From NCBI GenBank assembly GCA_035500455.1, contig DATJXG010000168.1, positions 1 to 32,718 on the forward strand: DNA of 32,718 bases, given 5' to 3'. Under the pieces are notes generated by a model. It did no database searches and was not told where the DNA came from. It worked only from the letters and a program-made list of their open reading frames with translations. Below, in pieces: positions 1 through 7,558 of this stretch. A program made the translations under genes and the position numbers. The first letter of the stretch is position 1. Every line of letters begins with the position of its first letter. This stretch comes from DATJXG01 sp035500455 (GTDB lineage Bacteria; Acidobacteriota; Terriglobia; Terriglobales; Acidobacteriaceae).

Positions 1-965
1 CTTCTGGCACGGGCGGGCCGCCCTCACCCGTTCGCGCGGTTCGCGACCTCAGCTTCTCCATTGCCTCCAGCGAAGTTCTCGGCTTGGTCGGCGAGTCCGG
101 CTCGGGAAAATCCCTGACTTCGCTGGCCATCATGCGCCTGCTGCCTCCGCAGGCAAGGGTCTCAGGCGAAATCACTTTTCGCGCCACGGATGCTCCCGAA
201 GCCGACCTGCTGCAAATCCCCGGCGAACAGATGCGCCAGCTTCGCGGCTCGCGCATCGCTATGATCTTTCAGGAGCCGATGACCGCCTTGAATCCGGTCA
301 TGCGGGTAGGCGCCCAAATCGCCGAGGCCTTCCAGGCGCACAACCAGGTCAGCAAGAAAGAAGCCTGGGAGCGCGCGGTCAGCGCCATGAACGACGTTGC
401 TATCCCCGACGCCGCCCGCCGCGCCCGCGATTATCCCCACCAACTTTCCGGCGGAATGCGGCAGCGGGTGATGATCGCCATGGCCATCGTGAACCGCCCG
501 CAGCTGCTGATCGCCGACGAGCCTACCACCGCGCTCGACGTGACCATCCAGGCGCAAATCCTCGACCTGCTTCGCGATCTTCGTAGCAGGTTCGGCCTCA
601 CCATGCTCTTTATCTCGCACGATCTGGCGGTGATCTCCCAAGTCGCTGATCGGGTCGCGGTCATGTACGCGGGAAGTCTGGTTGAGCTGGGCGCAAAAGC
701 GGAAATCTTTCAGGCCCCCGGTCACCCCTACACTCGCGGACTGCTGAACGCCGCGCCCACCCTGCAGACTGACCGCAGCCGCCCGCTGGCGACCATCGAT
801 GGCACGGTGCCTCCACCGAACGCCATGCCCCCCGGGTGCCCGTTTGAGCCACGCTGTGGCGACCGTGTTCCCGAATGCGCGCAGGCTTTGCCGCCGTTGA
901 TCAAGCTTAGCAATAGCCATTGGGCTCGCTGCCCGGTGGTGAATACGGCGATTGCTGATTGCTGA
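1..965 (+). CDS. Oligopeptide/dipeptide-type ABC transporter ATP-binding protein (5' partial)
   Basis: ATPase subunit of a peptide/nickel-type ABC importer (DppD/OppD family), powering uptake through an inner-membrane permease pair. The frame (codon starting at base 3) is open to the left edge, and the residues before the Walker A look like a normal ABC strand, so the true start lies outside the window and the internal TTG at 84 is not the start. Visible in order: Walker A GESGSGKS, Q-loop IFQEPMTALNP, signature LSGGMRQR, Walker B LLIADEPTTALD, H-loop FISHD. The C-terminal extension carries the Cys-containing CPFEPRCGDRVPEC motif typical of the oligopeptide/dipeptide transporter C-terminal domain. 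The last few residues (AIADC) and the stop are encoded inside an ATTGCTGATT repeat, so the C-terminal tail is probably repeat-derived. The substrate cannot be told from this subunit. Partner genes are expected upstream of the window. Confidence 0.93.
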   Translation, partial: SGTGGPPSPVRAVRDLSFSIASSEVLGLVGESGSGKSLTSLAIMRLLPPQARVSGEITFRATDAPEADLLQIPGEQMRQLRGSRIAMIFQEPMTALNPVMRVGAQIAEAFQAHNQVSKKEAWERAVSAMNDVAIPDAARRARDYPHQLSGGMRQRVMIAMAIVNRPQLLIADEPTTALDVTIQAQILDLLRDLRSRFGLTMLFISHDLAVISQVADRVAVMYAGSLVELGAKAEIFQAPGHPYTRGLLNAAPTLQTDRSRPLATIDGTVPPPNAMPPGCPFEPRCGDRVPECAQALPPLIKLSNSHWARCPVVNTAIADC

Positions 966-1053
966 TTTTTGATTGCTGATTGAAACTCGCCACTACCCTC
1001 ACGGCGCCCACCTGCCGGCCTTCATTCCGCTTTTCAATCAAAAATCAATAATC
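957..1053. repeat. AT-rich imperfect inverted repeat after the ABC gene
   Basis: The left arm, 957-975, and the right arm, 1035-1053, match as reverse complements at 17 of 19 positions. The loop is about 59 bases. The left arm lies within tandem ATTGCTGATT-like copies (950-983) that include the ABC gene's stop codon. It may act as a weak transcript-end structure, but it is AT-rich and lacks a GC-rich stem, so it does not look like a classical terminator. Confidence 0.4.
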
Positions 1054-1078
1054 ATCCATCAAAAATCCTCTCTCCCGC

Positions 1079-1084
1079 TATAAT
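1079..1084 (+). promoter_or_regulatory. Perfect TATAAT -10 hexamer before the metallophosphoesterase
   Basis: TATAAT lies 20 bases before the GTG start at 1105, implying a very short leader of about 13 nt. No good -35 hexamer is found at 17 bp spacing, and there is no clear Shine-Dalgarno sequence between it and the start. This is a suggestive promoter core only. Confidence 0.35.
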
Positions 1085-1104
1085 CCCCTTTCGTCCGGTG
1101 ACCC

Positions 1105-1860
1105 GTGCGCGTTCTTCTGCTCAGCGACATTCACAGCAACCTCGAAGCCCTGGAAGCCTGCCTGGCCGCCGTGCCGGCGCATGATATGGTCGTCAATCTC
1201 GGCGACCTTGTGGGCTATGGCGCCAGCCCCAACGAAGTGATCGAGCGTTCCCGCAGTTCCGGCGGCTCGTTCGTGCGCGGAAATCACGATCGCGTGGTGT
1301 GTGGCGCGGTCAGCATCAAGGACTTCAATCCAGTCGCCGGCCTGGCGGCGCTGTGGACCCGCGAGCACCTGACGCCCGAAAACATGGAGTGGCTACGCAG
1401 CCTGCCGCCGGGGCCAATCCGCCTGGAGAGCCTGACCGGCATCCAGTTCGTGCACGGTTCCCCGCTGGATGAAGATCAGTACGTCATCTCCGAGGATGAC
1501 GCCGCTCTGCCCCTGCAAATCTCGACTCTGCCCTTAACCTTCTTCGGACACACTCACCTGCAAGGGGGTTTTCTTTCCGGGGAAAACGGCAGCGAGTTCT
1601 TTCAACCGACTTACAACACCATCGGGCAGGAGGAAACCTGTGAACTCTCGCTCGAAGCCGAGCAGAAATATATGATCAATCCGGGTTCCGTCGGCCAACC
1701 CCGCGACGGCGACTGGCGCGCCGCCTTCGCCACCTTCGACACTGAAACCCAGGTGGTAACTTTCCACCGCGTACCATACGACGTGCGCGCTGCCCAGGCC
1801 CGCATCCTGGCCGCAAATCTCCCGGTCCGCCTGGCCACCAGACTAGCCGCGGGGAAATAG
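1105..1860 (+). CDS. Calcineurin-like metallophosphoesterase (YfcE/MJ0936-like)
   Basis: A 251-residue binuclear-metal phosphoesterase, probably cytoplasmic; the substrate is unknown. The family's metal ligands are all present: D8 and H10 in SDIHSN, D34 in GDLVGYG, N60-H61-D62 in GNHD, H117 in VHGSP, and H149/H151 in FGHTH. The C-terminal NPGSVGQPRDGD is characteristic of the small bacterial subgroup (Metallophos_2). It starts at GTG, directly before the MRVLLLSDIH strand, so no upstream extension is needed. It stands alone between the ABC gene and a repeat element and converges on the response regulator gene. Families like this include phosphodiesterases and nucleotidases; nothing here fixes the reaction. 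Confidence 0.85.
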   Translation: MRVLLLSDIHSNLEALEACLAAVPAHDMVVNLGDLVGYGASPNEVIERSRSSGGSFVRGNHDRVVCGAVSIKDFNPVAGLAALWTREHLTPENMEWLRSLPPGPIRLESLTGIQFVHGSPLDEDQYVISEDDAALPLQISTLPLTFFGHTHLQGGFLSGENGSEFFQPTYNTIGQEETCELSLEAEQKYMINPGSVGQPRDGDWRAAFATFDTETQVVTFHRVPYDVRAAQARILAANLPVRLATRLAAGK

Positions 1861-1949
1861 CGACTCTCGGCGCCCTCGGCGTCTTGAGATTTAGGCTTTG
1901 CGGGCCGATATTCCCCGGAAGACTGAGATCGCGCAGACACGATAGTGCC

Positions 1950-2183
1950 CTTAACAGCCCGTGGTGAAAGTGAGAATCCTTTATTCGTCCCTCAATTCAC
2001 CAGACCTTGTCGTCCCGTCTCTTATTGTTATCCCTCGCGAAGCGAGGGATCTAGGTTCTTGCCCGCGCGGCCACGCTTTCGTGTCCGGCACAAACCCAGA
2101 TCTCCCTCGCTTCGCTCGGGATGACAAGTCATGAAAAGTGCCGCTCGCCCGCTGCCCTCCGACTTTCACCACAGGCTGTTAAG
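1950..2183. repeat. Large imperfect palindromic repeat element with 22-bp terminal inverted repeats
   Basis: Terminal arms at 1950-1971 and 2162-2183 are reverse complements at 21 of 22 positions. Inside, 2031-2049 is a perfect 8-bp hairpin (TCCCTCGC-GAA-GCGAGGGA), and about 2100-2125 carries an imperfect inverted copy of it with its flanks, so the whole element folds back on itself around 2070. No transposase or convincing ORF lies inside. The element sits between convergent genes, and its right end supplies the stop codon of the response regulator (2179-2181). It looks like a REP/MITE-like non-autonomous element. No target duplication is evident. Confidence 0.7.
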
Positions 2184-2865
2184 CGATGGTCTTGAGCGGC
2201 AGTGATTGATTCACCGCGAACAGGGCGAGTTCCAGGCGGGTAGAGACGCCGAGTTTGTCGAAGATGTTGCTGAGGTGATGCTTAACCGTGTCTTCGCTGA
2301 TTTTGAAGTATTCGGCGATTTCTTTGTTGGAATAGCCGGCGACCACCGCGGAGACGATCTCCAGTTCGCGCGGGGTGAGGCCGAACTTCCTCTGGCGAGC
2401 CTCTTCTCCGGAAGATTGCACCAGAGTTCGTAGATACTGCACCAGGTTGGAAACACTTTCGCGGCCCACCCAGTATTCGCCCGACATCACCGTGTGGATG
2501 GCCTTAAGCAGCAGCTGCGTGGCTGAATCTTTCAGAACTACGCCGCGCGCGCCTAACTGCAGGGCTTCGACAATCTGGTTCTTTTCCGCGGCGGCGGTGA
2601 GCAGGATCACGCGCACGGGATGCGCCACGGCGCCGGTGCTCATTTCGCGCAGGGCTTCCAGGCCTGGGTGGCGGGGCATGGCCAGATCGAGCAAAAGAAT
2701 ATCAGGCTTGAGCTGGCGGGCCAGCTTTACCGCTTCGGCCCCATCCTGGGCTTCGCCGATGACTTTGAGGTTGGCTTCCGCTTCCAGCAGGCGCCGAAGC
2801 CCGTCGCGAAAGATGGGATGATCGTCAGCGATTACCAGATTGATCTGCGCTCTGCGGTTATCCAT
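2179..2865 (-). CDS. NarL/FixJ-family response regulator
   Basis: A 228-residue transcription factor controlled by phosphorylation. The N-terminal receiver domain (about 8-125) has the acidic pair D14/D15, phospho-acceptor D60 in ILLLDLAMP, and a Lys in VLKDS. The C-terminal LuxR-type HTH (about 165-220) shows LTPRELEIV, SNKEIAEYF and VKHHLSNIFDKLGV. It lies 25 bp downstream of the HisKA_3 kinase on the same strand, so the two form a cognate pair. The final codons KTIA are followed by a TAA lying within the terminal repeat of the palindromic element, so the original C-terminus may have been longer or different. Target genes are not identifiable here. Confidence 0.93.
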   Translation of the reverse strand: MDNRRAQINLVIADDHPIFRDGLRRLLEAEANLKVIGEAQDGAEAVKLARQLKPDILLLDLAMPRHPGLEALREMSTGAVAHPVRVILLTAAAEKNQIVEALQLGARGVVLKDSATQLLLKAIHTVMSGEYWVGRESVSNLVQYLRTLVQSSGEEARQRKFGLTPRELEIVSAVVAGYSNKEIAEYFKISEDTVKHHLSNIFDKLGVSTRLELALFAVNQSLPLKTIA

Positions 2866-2890
2866 TTTGTTTGATAACGCTACCTGATTT

Positions 2891-4720
2891 TTATGTGTAG
2901 GCTACTTCCCGGGTTTGCGGGATGTTGATCTCCAGGCGCGAACCCCGGCCGGGATTTGATTCTATCGTGAGTTCGCCCGCAATCAAACGGAGGCGTTCCT
3001 TAATAACAACCGGGCCCTTCCGCCCCACCTCGAGATCAGCGTGGGACAGCCGGCCAGAGAATGGAAAGCCGCGGCCGTCGTCTTCAATTACCACCTGCCA
3101 TTTGCCGTCGTACGATCCCAGCCGCACCAGCACATGCTGCGCCCGGCTGTGCTTGCGAACGTTCACCAGCCCTTCCTGCACGATGCGGGCCAGTTCGCGG
3201 CACATGTGCTGCGGCATGTCCACTTCGTCAAGTTCGGTGACGAAGCGCGCGGAGATTCCGGTTTCGCGCTGGAAGCGCTCCACGGTGTCGATGAAGAAGG
3301 GCAACAGCTTGCGCGAGTCCACGTCGAGCGACTTCATCTGCTGCATGAGTTCGCGCAGCTTGAGCACCTCTTCCCGCAGTAGACCCTGAATGCGGCCCAG
3401 TTCGGGGGTCACGGTGTCGGGGCGGTTTTCCGCCTGGCGGCGCAGGACGTCGAGCTGCATTTCCACCGCGATCAGCGACTGCACCGCGCCATCGTGCAGT
3501 TCGCGGGCGAAGCGAGCGCGCTCCACCGCGCCGGCGCGCTGCCGCAGCCGCCGGATCAGGTAAACGTTATAGACCGCCGGGCCAACCTGCCGAACCAGCT
3601 CCTGCAGAAAGCGCAACTCGTCTTCAATGTCGCCGGTCAGATCGGGGTCGAGAAGAAACATGCGTCCCCACCACTCGCTGCCCAGCTGAAAGGAAACTGC
3701 AGTCATGCACTTGAAGGAGTGCTTGTTCATCAGAGGATTCAGGCTGGCGGCATCAGGATCGCGGATGGTGTCTCCTTCTTTGTCCAGCGCGTTATAAGTG
3801 GGGCTGCGGTGGGTGCGCTTCAGATACACCGTGTCGGCATCGGACTCGAACAGGAAGGTCGCGCGGTCGGCGAAGTCCGATTCCAGCCAGTGCAGAACCG
3901 TAGGGGCGCCGTTCAGCATACTGACTTCCCCAATAAAAACATGCTGGCTCTTGATTTCTTGCGAGGCCACGATCGCCTGCTTGGCGCTGTACATGAGGAG
4001 CAGATCGCCCACGATTTCCTGCAAGGTGCTGCTCAAGCCGGTATCCACGCGAACCCGCGCCAGGATGCGGGCGATCACCGCCTTCTCTGCGCGCAACTGC
4101 TTCTGCTGTTCCGCCAGATAGCCGAGCAGCAGTCCCAGCACCAGCAGGTATATGGAGCGCATGATCAGGCTGCTGGGCTCGAAGTCGGTCACGTGGACGA
4201 TAAGGCCCGGCAGGCGGTAGCGGTGAAGTACGCGGTCCGCCCAGTCCACAAAGTGCAGGTCGTACGCCAGACTCTCCGCCCACAGCAGGATCAGGCCGGC
4301 GGCTGCAGTTCCCACAGTTTCCCACAAGCCCCAGCGGTACGCTGCCGCAGCGAGAACGAAGACGAAGAACAGGAAGAAGGGATTGGCGGCGCTGGTGGCG
4401 AACATGGAGATCAGCGCTGCGAACAGAAGGTCCGCGCCATGCACCAGAAGGCGGAAGGGGAGTGTGGACTGCTGCCGAATGCGCAACAGCAGCATGATCA
4501 CTAATCCATGGATGATGTAGAAGCAGAGCAGGGCATACACCCACAGCGAGTACTTGGAGCTGCCGGGGTCGATGGCGATGGCGACCAGTGAGGCCAGGGC
4601 CAGGGCAACACGGGCGCTGGCCAGCCAGCGCTCAATGCGGCGAACTTCCCCCGAACTGATAGGAGCGCGGCCCCTCCACAAGGAAGGTTTACGCAGCGTC
4701 GGAAATGAGAATTGAGACAA
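2891..4720 (-). CDS. Membrane sensor histidine kinase, HisKA_3 (NarL-type) family
   Basis: A 609-residue sensor kinase. The N-terminal part (about 33-205) has roughly six hydrophobic segments, for example YSLWVYALLCFYIIHGL and MRSIYLLVLGLLLGYL. A coiled linker and a GAF-like region follow (about 225-390). HisKA_3 carries phospho-acceptor H409 in RFARELHDGAVQSL. The HATPase has the N box EGLVNVRKHS (N520) and the G1 box EDDGRGF (547-552). The start is TTG, chosen because it is the only start before the basic leader and first membrane segment. It is the probable partner of the response regulator immediately downstream. The ligand is unknown. The GAF-like assignment is inferred from position and length rather than from a clear motif. 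Confidence 0.9.
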   Translation of the reverse strand: MSQFSFPTLRKPSLWRGRAPISSGEVRRIERWLASARVALALASLVAIAIDPGSSKYSLWVYALLCFYIIHGLVIMLLLRIRQQSTLPFRLLVHGADLLFAALISMFATSAANPFFLFFVFVLAAAAYRWGLWETVGTAAAGLILLWAESLAYDLHFVDWADRVLHRYRLPGLIVHVTDFEPSSLIMRSIYLLVLGLLLGYLAEQQKQLRAEKAVIARILARVRVDTGLSSTLQEIVGDLLLMYSAKQAIVASQEIKSQHVFIGEVSMLNGAPTVLHWLESDFADRATFLFESDADTVYLKRTHRSPTYNALDKEGDTIRDPDAASLNPLMNKHSFKCMTAVSFQLGSEWWGRMFLLDPDLTGDIEDELRFLQELVRQVGPAVYNVYLIRRLRQRAGAVERARFARELHDGAVQSLIAVEMQLDVLRRQAENRPDTVTPELGRIQGLLREEVLKLRELMQQMKSLDVDSRKLLPFFIDTVERFQRETGISARFVTELDEVDMPQHMCRELARIVQEGLVNVRKHSRAQHVLVRLGSYDGKWQVVIEDDGRGFPFSGRLSHADLEVGRKGPVVIKERLRLIAGELTIESNPGRGSRLEINIPQTREVAYT

Positions 4721-4775
4721 CGGCCTCCCCGGTTACAACCCGTGACTATTATGAATGGGGAAAGGCAAACCGCAA

Positions 4776-4810
4776 CAAAAACTTAGCGTACCGCCGCCCT
4801 CCCCGGCGGC
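4776..4810 (-). terminator. Possible terminator downstream of rlmN
   Basis: On the minus strand a 6-bp GC stem (4805-4810 with 4793-4798, 6-nt loop) is followed about 11 nt later by five T residues. The gap between stem and T-run is longer than ideal, so the call is tentative. Confidence 0.35.
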
Positions 4811-4852
4811 ACTTGGAAGGCTTTTTTGGACTGTGCCCCCTGGATAAAGGCT

Positions 4853-4874
4853 GCCGGCGGGACGCCGGCGCTAC
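4853..4874. repeat. 22-bp GC-rich hairpin repeat, copy 1
   Basis: The unit is a perfect 7-bp stem (GCCGGCG-GGA-CGCCGGC) plus GCTAC. An identical copy lies in inverse orientation at 7507-7528. Both copies lie just beyond gene ends: this one is downstream of rlmN and the other lies between convergent genes. That placement fits a dispersed REP-like family with a possible transcript-end role. Confidence 0.65.
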
Positions 4875-4902
4875 GGTCGGCGCTGTCGGAAGGGCGCCGG
4901 CG

Positions 4903-6018
4903 TTACGCCACGGTTCGCTTCAGTTGGCCGCAAGCGGCGTAGATGTCGAGGCCGCGGGGCCGGCGGATGAACGCTGGAATGCTGTCCGCAATAAGCAGCT
5001 TCTGAAACTCCAGCACCCGAGCGGAGGCCGGGGTGCCGAAGTCGATCCCCGGACCGGGGTTGAGGGCGATCAGGTTCACCTTGGCGCGAATGCCGCGAAT
5101 CAGCCCGATCAACTGCCGGGCATGCTCGGGCTGGTCGTTCACCCCATCCAGCAGGACGTATTCGAAGGTCAGTTTCTCCCGGTTGCGCAGAGGAAATTCG
5201 CGGGCCGCAGCCATCAGCTTCTCCAGGTTCCACTTACGGTTGAGAGGCATGATTCGCGAACGCAGTTCGTCGCTCGGGGCGTTCAGGGAGATTGCGAGTT
5301 TGGGGCGCACCGGTTCTTTGCCCAGGTCATAGATGCGCGGGACAATACCGGCGGTCGAGACCGTCATGCGCGATTCCGGAATGCCCACGCCTTCGGCCAG
5401 CAGCCGCACCGCTTTTATGAAGTTGTCGTAATTGAGGAATGGCTCGCCCATTCCCATGAAAACCAGGTTCACGCGATCGTTCGGCGGCGAAACCTGATGC
5501 TGGGTTAGAACCGCCGAGACCTGGCCTGCGATCTCACCCGCGGTCAGGTTGCGCTTCACCCCGAGCAAAGCCGTGAGGCAGAATTGACAATCCACCGCGC
5601 AACCTACCTGGCTCGAAACGCAAATCGTGGCCCGGTCCCAGCGGCGGGGCGGCAGGCTGCCATTCGACGGATCGCCCCCGGCTTCACTGCCGTCGCCCGC
5701 CTCGCCCCCGTCGCCTTCCGGCATCCAGACGGTCTCCACGCTCTGGCCATCGGAGAAAGCTATGAGGTAGCGTTCGGTGCCGTCGGCGGACGCAAATGTG
5801 CGTTCGATTCGCGGGACGCCCATCAGGAATTGCCCTGCCAGAAGCTGGCGGAACTCACCGGGAAGCGTTGTGATGCCCTCCAGGGAGCCGCTTCGCTGGC
5901 GGTACAGGGCATCGTAAAGCTGGCGCGCCCGAAACCGGGGTTCGCCCCTCTCGCTTACGAGCTGCTCCAGTTCCTCGAGATCGAGGCCAAAAAGTTCGCG
6001 TTGTAACGGAGCGTTCAT
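4903..6018 (-). CDS. rlmN: Dual-specificity 23S rRNA m2A2503 / tRNA m2A37 methyltransferase RlmN
   Basis: A radical SAM enzyme that methylates C2 of A2503 in 23S rRNA (and of A37 in tRNAs) through a methyl-cysteine intermediate. It has 371 residues, normal for the family. The 4Fe-4S motif is C140-x3-C144-x2-C147 in SSQVGCAVDCQFC. Other hallmarks are the GMGEPFLNYDN motif, the FEYVLLDGVND strand and the C-terminal ACGQL holding the methyl-carrier Cys. An unusual Gly/Glu/Ser-rich insertion (about 101-129) sits just before the radical SAM core. The start is ATG at 6018, giving the usual N-terminal helical domain (LEELEQLVSERGEPRFRARQ). It is transcribed divergently from the M16 protease. Confidence 0.96.
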   Translation of the reverse strand: MNAPLQRELFGLDLEELEQLVSERGEPRFRARQLYDALYRQRSGSLEGITTLPGEFRQLLAGQFLMGVPRIERTFASADGTERYLIAFSDGQSVETVWMPEGDGGEAGDGSEAGGDPSNGSLPPRRWDRATICVSSQVGCAVDCQFCLTALLGVKRNLTAGEIAGQVSAVLTQHQVSPPNDRVNLVFMGMGEPFLNYDNFIKAVRLLAEGVGIPESRMTVSTAGIVPRIYDLGKEPVRPKLAISLNAPSDELRSRIMPLNRKWNLEKLMAAAREFPLRNREKLTFEYVLLDGVNDQPEHARQLIGLIRGIRAKVNLIALNPGPGIDFGTPASARVLEFQKLLIADSIPAFIRRPRGLDIYAACGQLKRTVA

Positions 6019-6224
6019 GCATCCAATGAGTGCATAACCGATTCAGATTCTCGAAGAAATGCTGCCCCGCGCCCTCGCAGCCGCGCGGAGGTTTCCGTAA
6101 CCTATTGATTGTACAAGGGGAAACGTCGAGCCCCGCCAAACCCCCGCGCATTGTGGGACAATAGTATCAACTAGGGGCGGGTGGCGGGTCACTCGGTTTC
6201 GGGAAAACATACAGGAACGACTGC

Positions 6225-7499
6225 ATGGATGAAATCCGTAACATCCACCGCGAAGTGCTGCCCAACGGGCTGACCGTGATCACGGAGGAGATGGAGCACA
6301 TCCGCTCCATCTCGATCGGTATCTGGATCAAAACCGGATCGCGCGATGAGGATCAGCCGGTCAACGGCATCTCGCACTTCGTCGAGCACATGGTGTTCAA
6401 GGGCACCGAGAGCCGCTCTGCCGAGGACATTGCCCGCCAGGTAGATTCGATTGGCGGAAACATGGATGCCTTCACCGCCAAGGAGTGCGTTTGCTTCAAC
6501 GTCAAGATGCTTGACGAGCATTTGCCAGTCGCGCTCGACGTTCTGAGCGACTTGATTCTTCATCCCACCTTCGGCGACCAGGATATAACCCGCGAGCGCG
6601 GAGTGATTCTGGAAGAAATCAAGATGGACGAAGACAGCCCGGACTATCTCGTCCACGAAATTTTCACCCAGAATTTCTGGAAAGATCATCCTTTGGGGCG
6701 GCCGATTCTGGGAACCAAGGACACGGTGAAGAAATTTGACCGCGACCTGGTGCTCAACTTTTACCGCCAGCGGTTTATTCCCGGCAACATCGTGATCTGT
6801 GCCGCCGGGCACCTGAAGCACCGCCAATTCGTGGACCTGGCGACGCAGTACTTCTCCCCCATGAAGCCGCAGAGCAACGGCTTCCACAGCCCGCAGCCCA
6901 AGATCGTGCCCCGCATTATTATGCGGAACAAGAAGGCGCTGGAACAGGTGCAGATCTGCGTGGGCGTGCCGTCGCACCCGATTGCGCACAAGTCGCGGCA
7001 TACCTCGTACATTTTGAATACGGTGCTGGGCGGGGGCATGAGTTCGCGGCTGTTCCAGAATATTCGCGAGCGCCAGGGGCTGGCTTACGCCATTTACAGC
7101 GATCTGAATCCTTATCGCGATACCGGCTGCCTTTCGGTGTATGCGGGAACTTCGCGCGAGTCGGCGGTGAAAGTAGTTCAGTCGATCACCTCGGAGTTCG
7201 GCAAGCTGAAAACGGAGTTGGTGACGCCGGAAGAATTGCGCCGCGCCAAGGACCAGTTGAAGGGCAGCCTCATGCTCTCGCTGGAATCATCGACGGCGCG
7301 CATGTCCAACCTGGCCCGGCAGCAGATGTACTTCGAGCGTTTCTACAGCATGGACGAGCTGATCCAGCGAATCGAGAGCGTGACCGCGGAGGAACTCCAG
7401 CAAGTAGCGGATGAGTTCTTCTCAACGGACTCGATCGCGGTCACGGTGCTGGGAAATCTGAACGGCCTGAAGCTGACGCGCGAACACCTGGCGTGCTGA
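6225..7499 (+). CDS. M16-family zinc metallopeptidase (pitrilysin/insulinase/processing-peptidase type)
   Basis: A 424-residue protease resembling the mitochondrial processing peptidase beta subunit and Bacillus MlpA/YmxG. The inverted zinc motif HxxEH is H51-F-V-E54-H55, and the third ligand is a Glu in GVILEEIKMDED (about 130-131). The C-terminal M16 half contains the conserved LGGGMSSRLFQNIRERQGLAYAIYS strand region. No signal peptide is seen, so it is probably cytoplasmic. The ATG at 6225 is preceded by AGGA about 9 bases upstream. The gene is monocistronic here: divergent from rlmN and convergent with the radical SAM gene. The substrate is unknown. Confidence 0.92.
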   Translation: MDEIRNIHREVLPNGLTVITEEMEHIRSISIGIWIKTGSRDEDQPVNGISHFVEHMVFKGTESRSAEDIARQVDSIGGNMDAFTAKECVCFNVKMLDEHLPVALDVLSDLILHPTFGDQDITRERGVILEEIKMDEDSPDYLVHEIFTQNFWKDHPLGRPILGTKDTVKKFDRDLVLNFYRQRFIPGNIVICAAGHLKHRQFVDLATQYFSPMKPQSNGFHSPQPKIVPRIIMRNKKALEQVQICVGVPSHPIAHKSRHTSYILNTVLGGGMSSRLFQNIRERQGLAYAIYSDLNPYRDTGCLSVYAGTSRESAVKVVQSITSEFGKLKTELVTPEELRRAKDQLKGSLMLSLESSTARMSNLARQQMYFERFYSMDELIQRIESVTAEELQQVADEFFSTDSIAVTVLGNLNGLKLTREHLAC

Positions 7500-7506
7500 G
7501 CCATGC

Positions 7507-7528
7507 GTAGCGCCGGCGTCCCGCCGGC
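7507..7528. repeat. 22-bp GC-rich hairpin repeat, copy 2
   Basis: This is an exact reverse complement of 4853-4874, located in the 59-bp gap between two convergent genes. It can form a 7-bp stem with a 3-nt loop on either strand. No T-run follows, so a terminator role is unproven. Confidence 0.65.
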
Positions 7529-7558
7529 GACCTTCCACACACAAACGGAGTTAGAGCT

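Noticed and set aside
1981..2172. Small minus-strand frame inside the palindromic element
   Set aside because: It encodes only the repeat sequence, with no recognisable domain.
4705..5508. 267-residue frame on the plus strand, antisense to rlmN
   Set aside because: It is a shadow of the rlmN reading frame: no domain, no ribosome-binding site, and full overlap with a well-recognised gene.
6109..6161. TTGTACAA and TTGTGGGACAA palindromes between rlmN and the M16 gene
   Set aside because: They share TTGT/ACAA half-sites, but they are short and likely by chance; no known operator matches.
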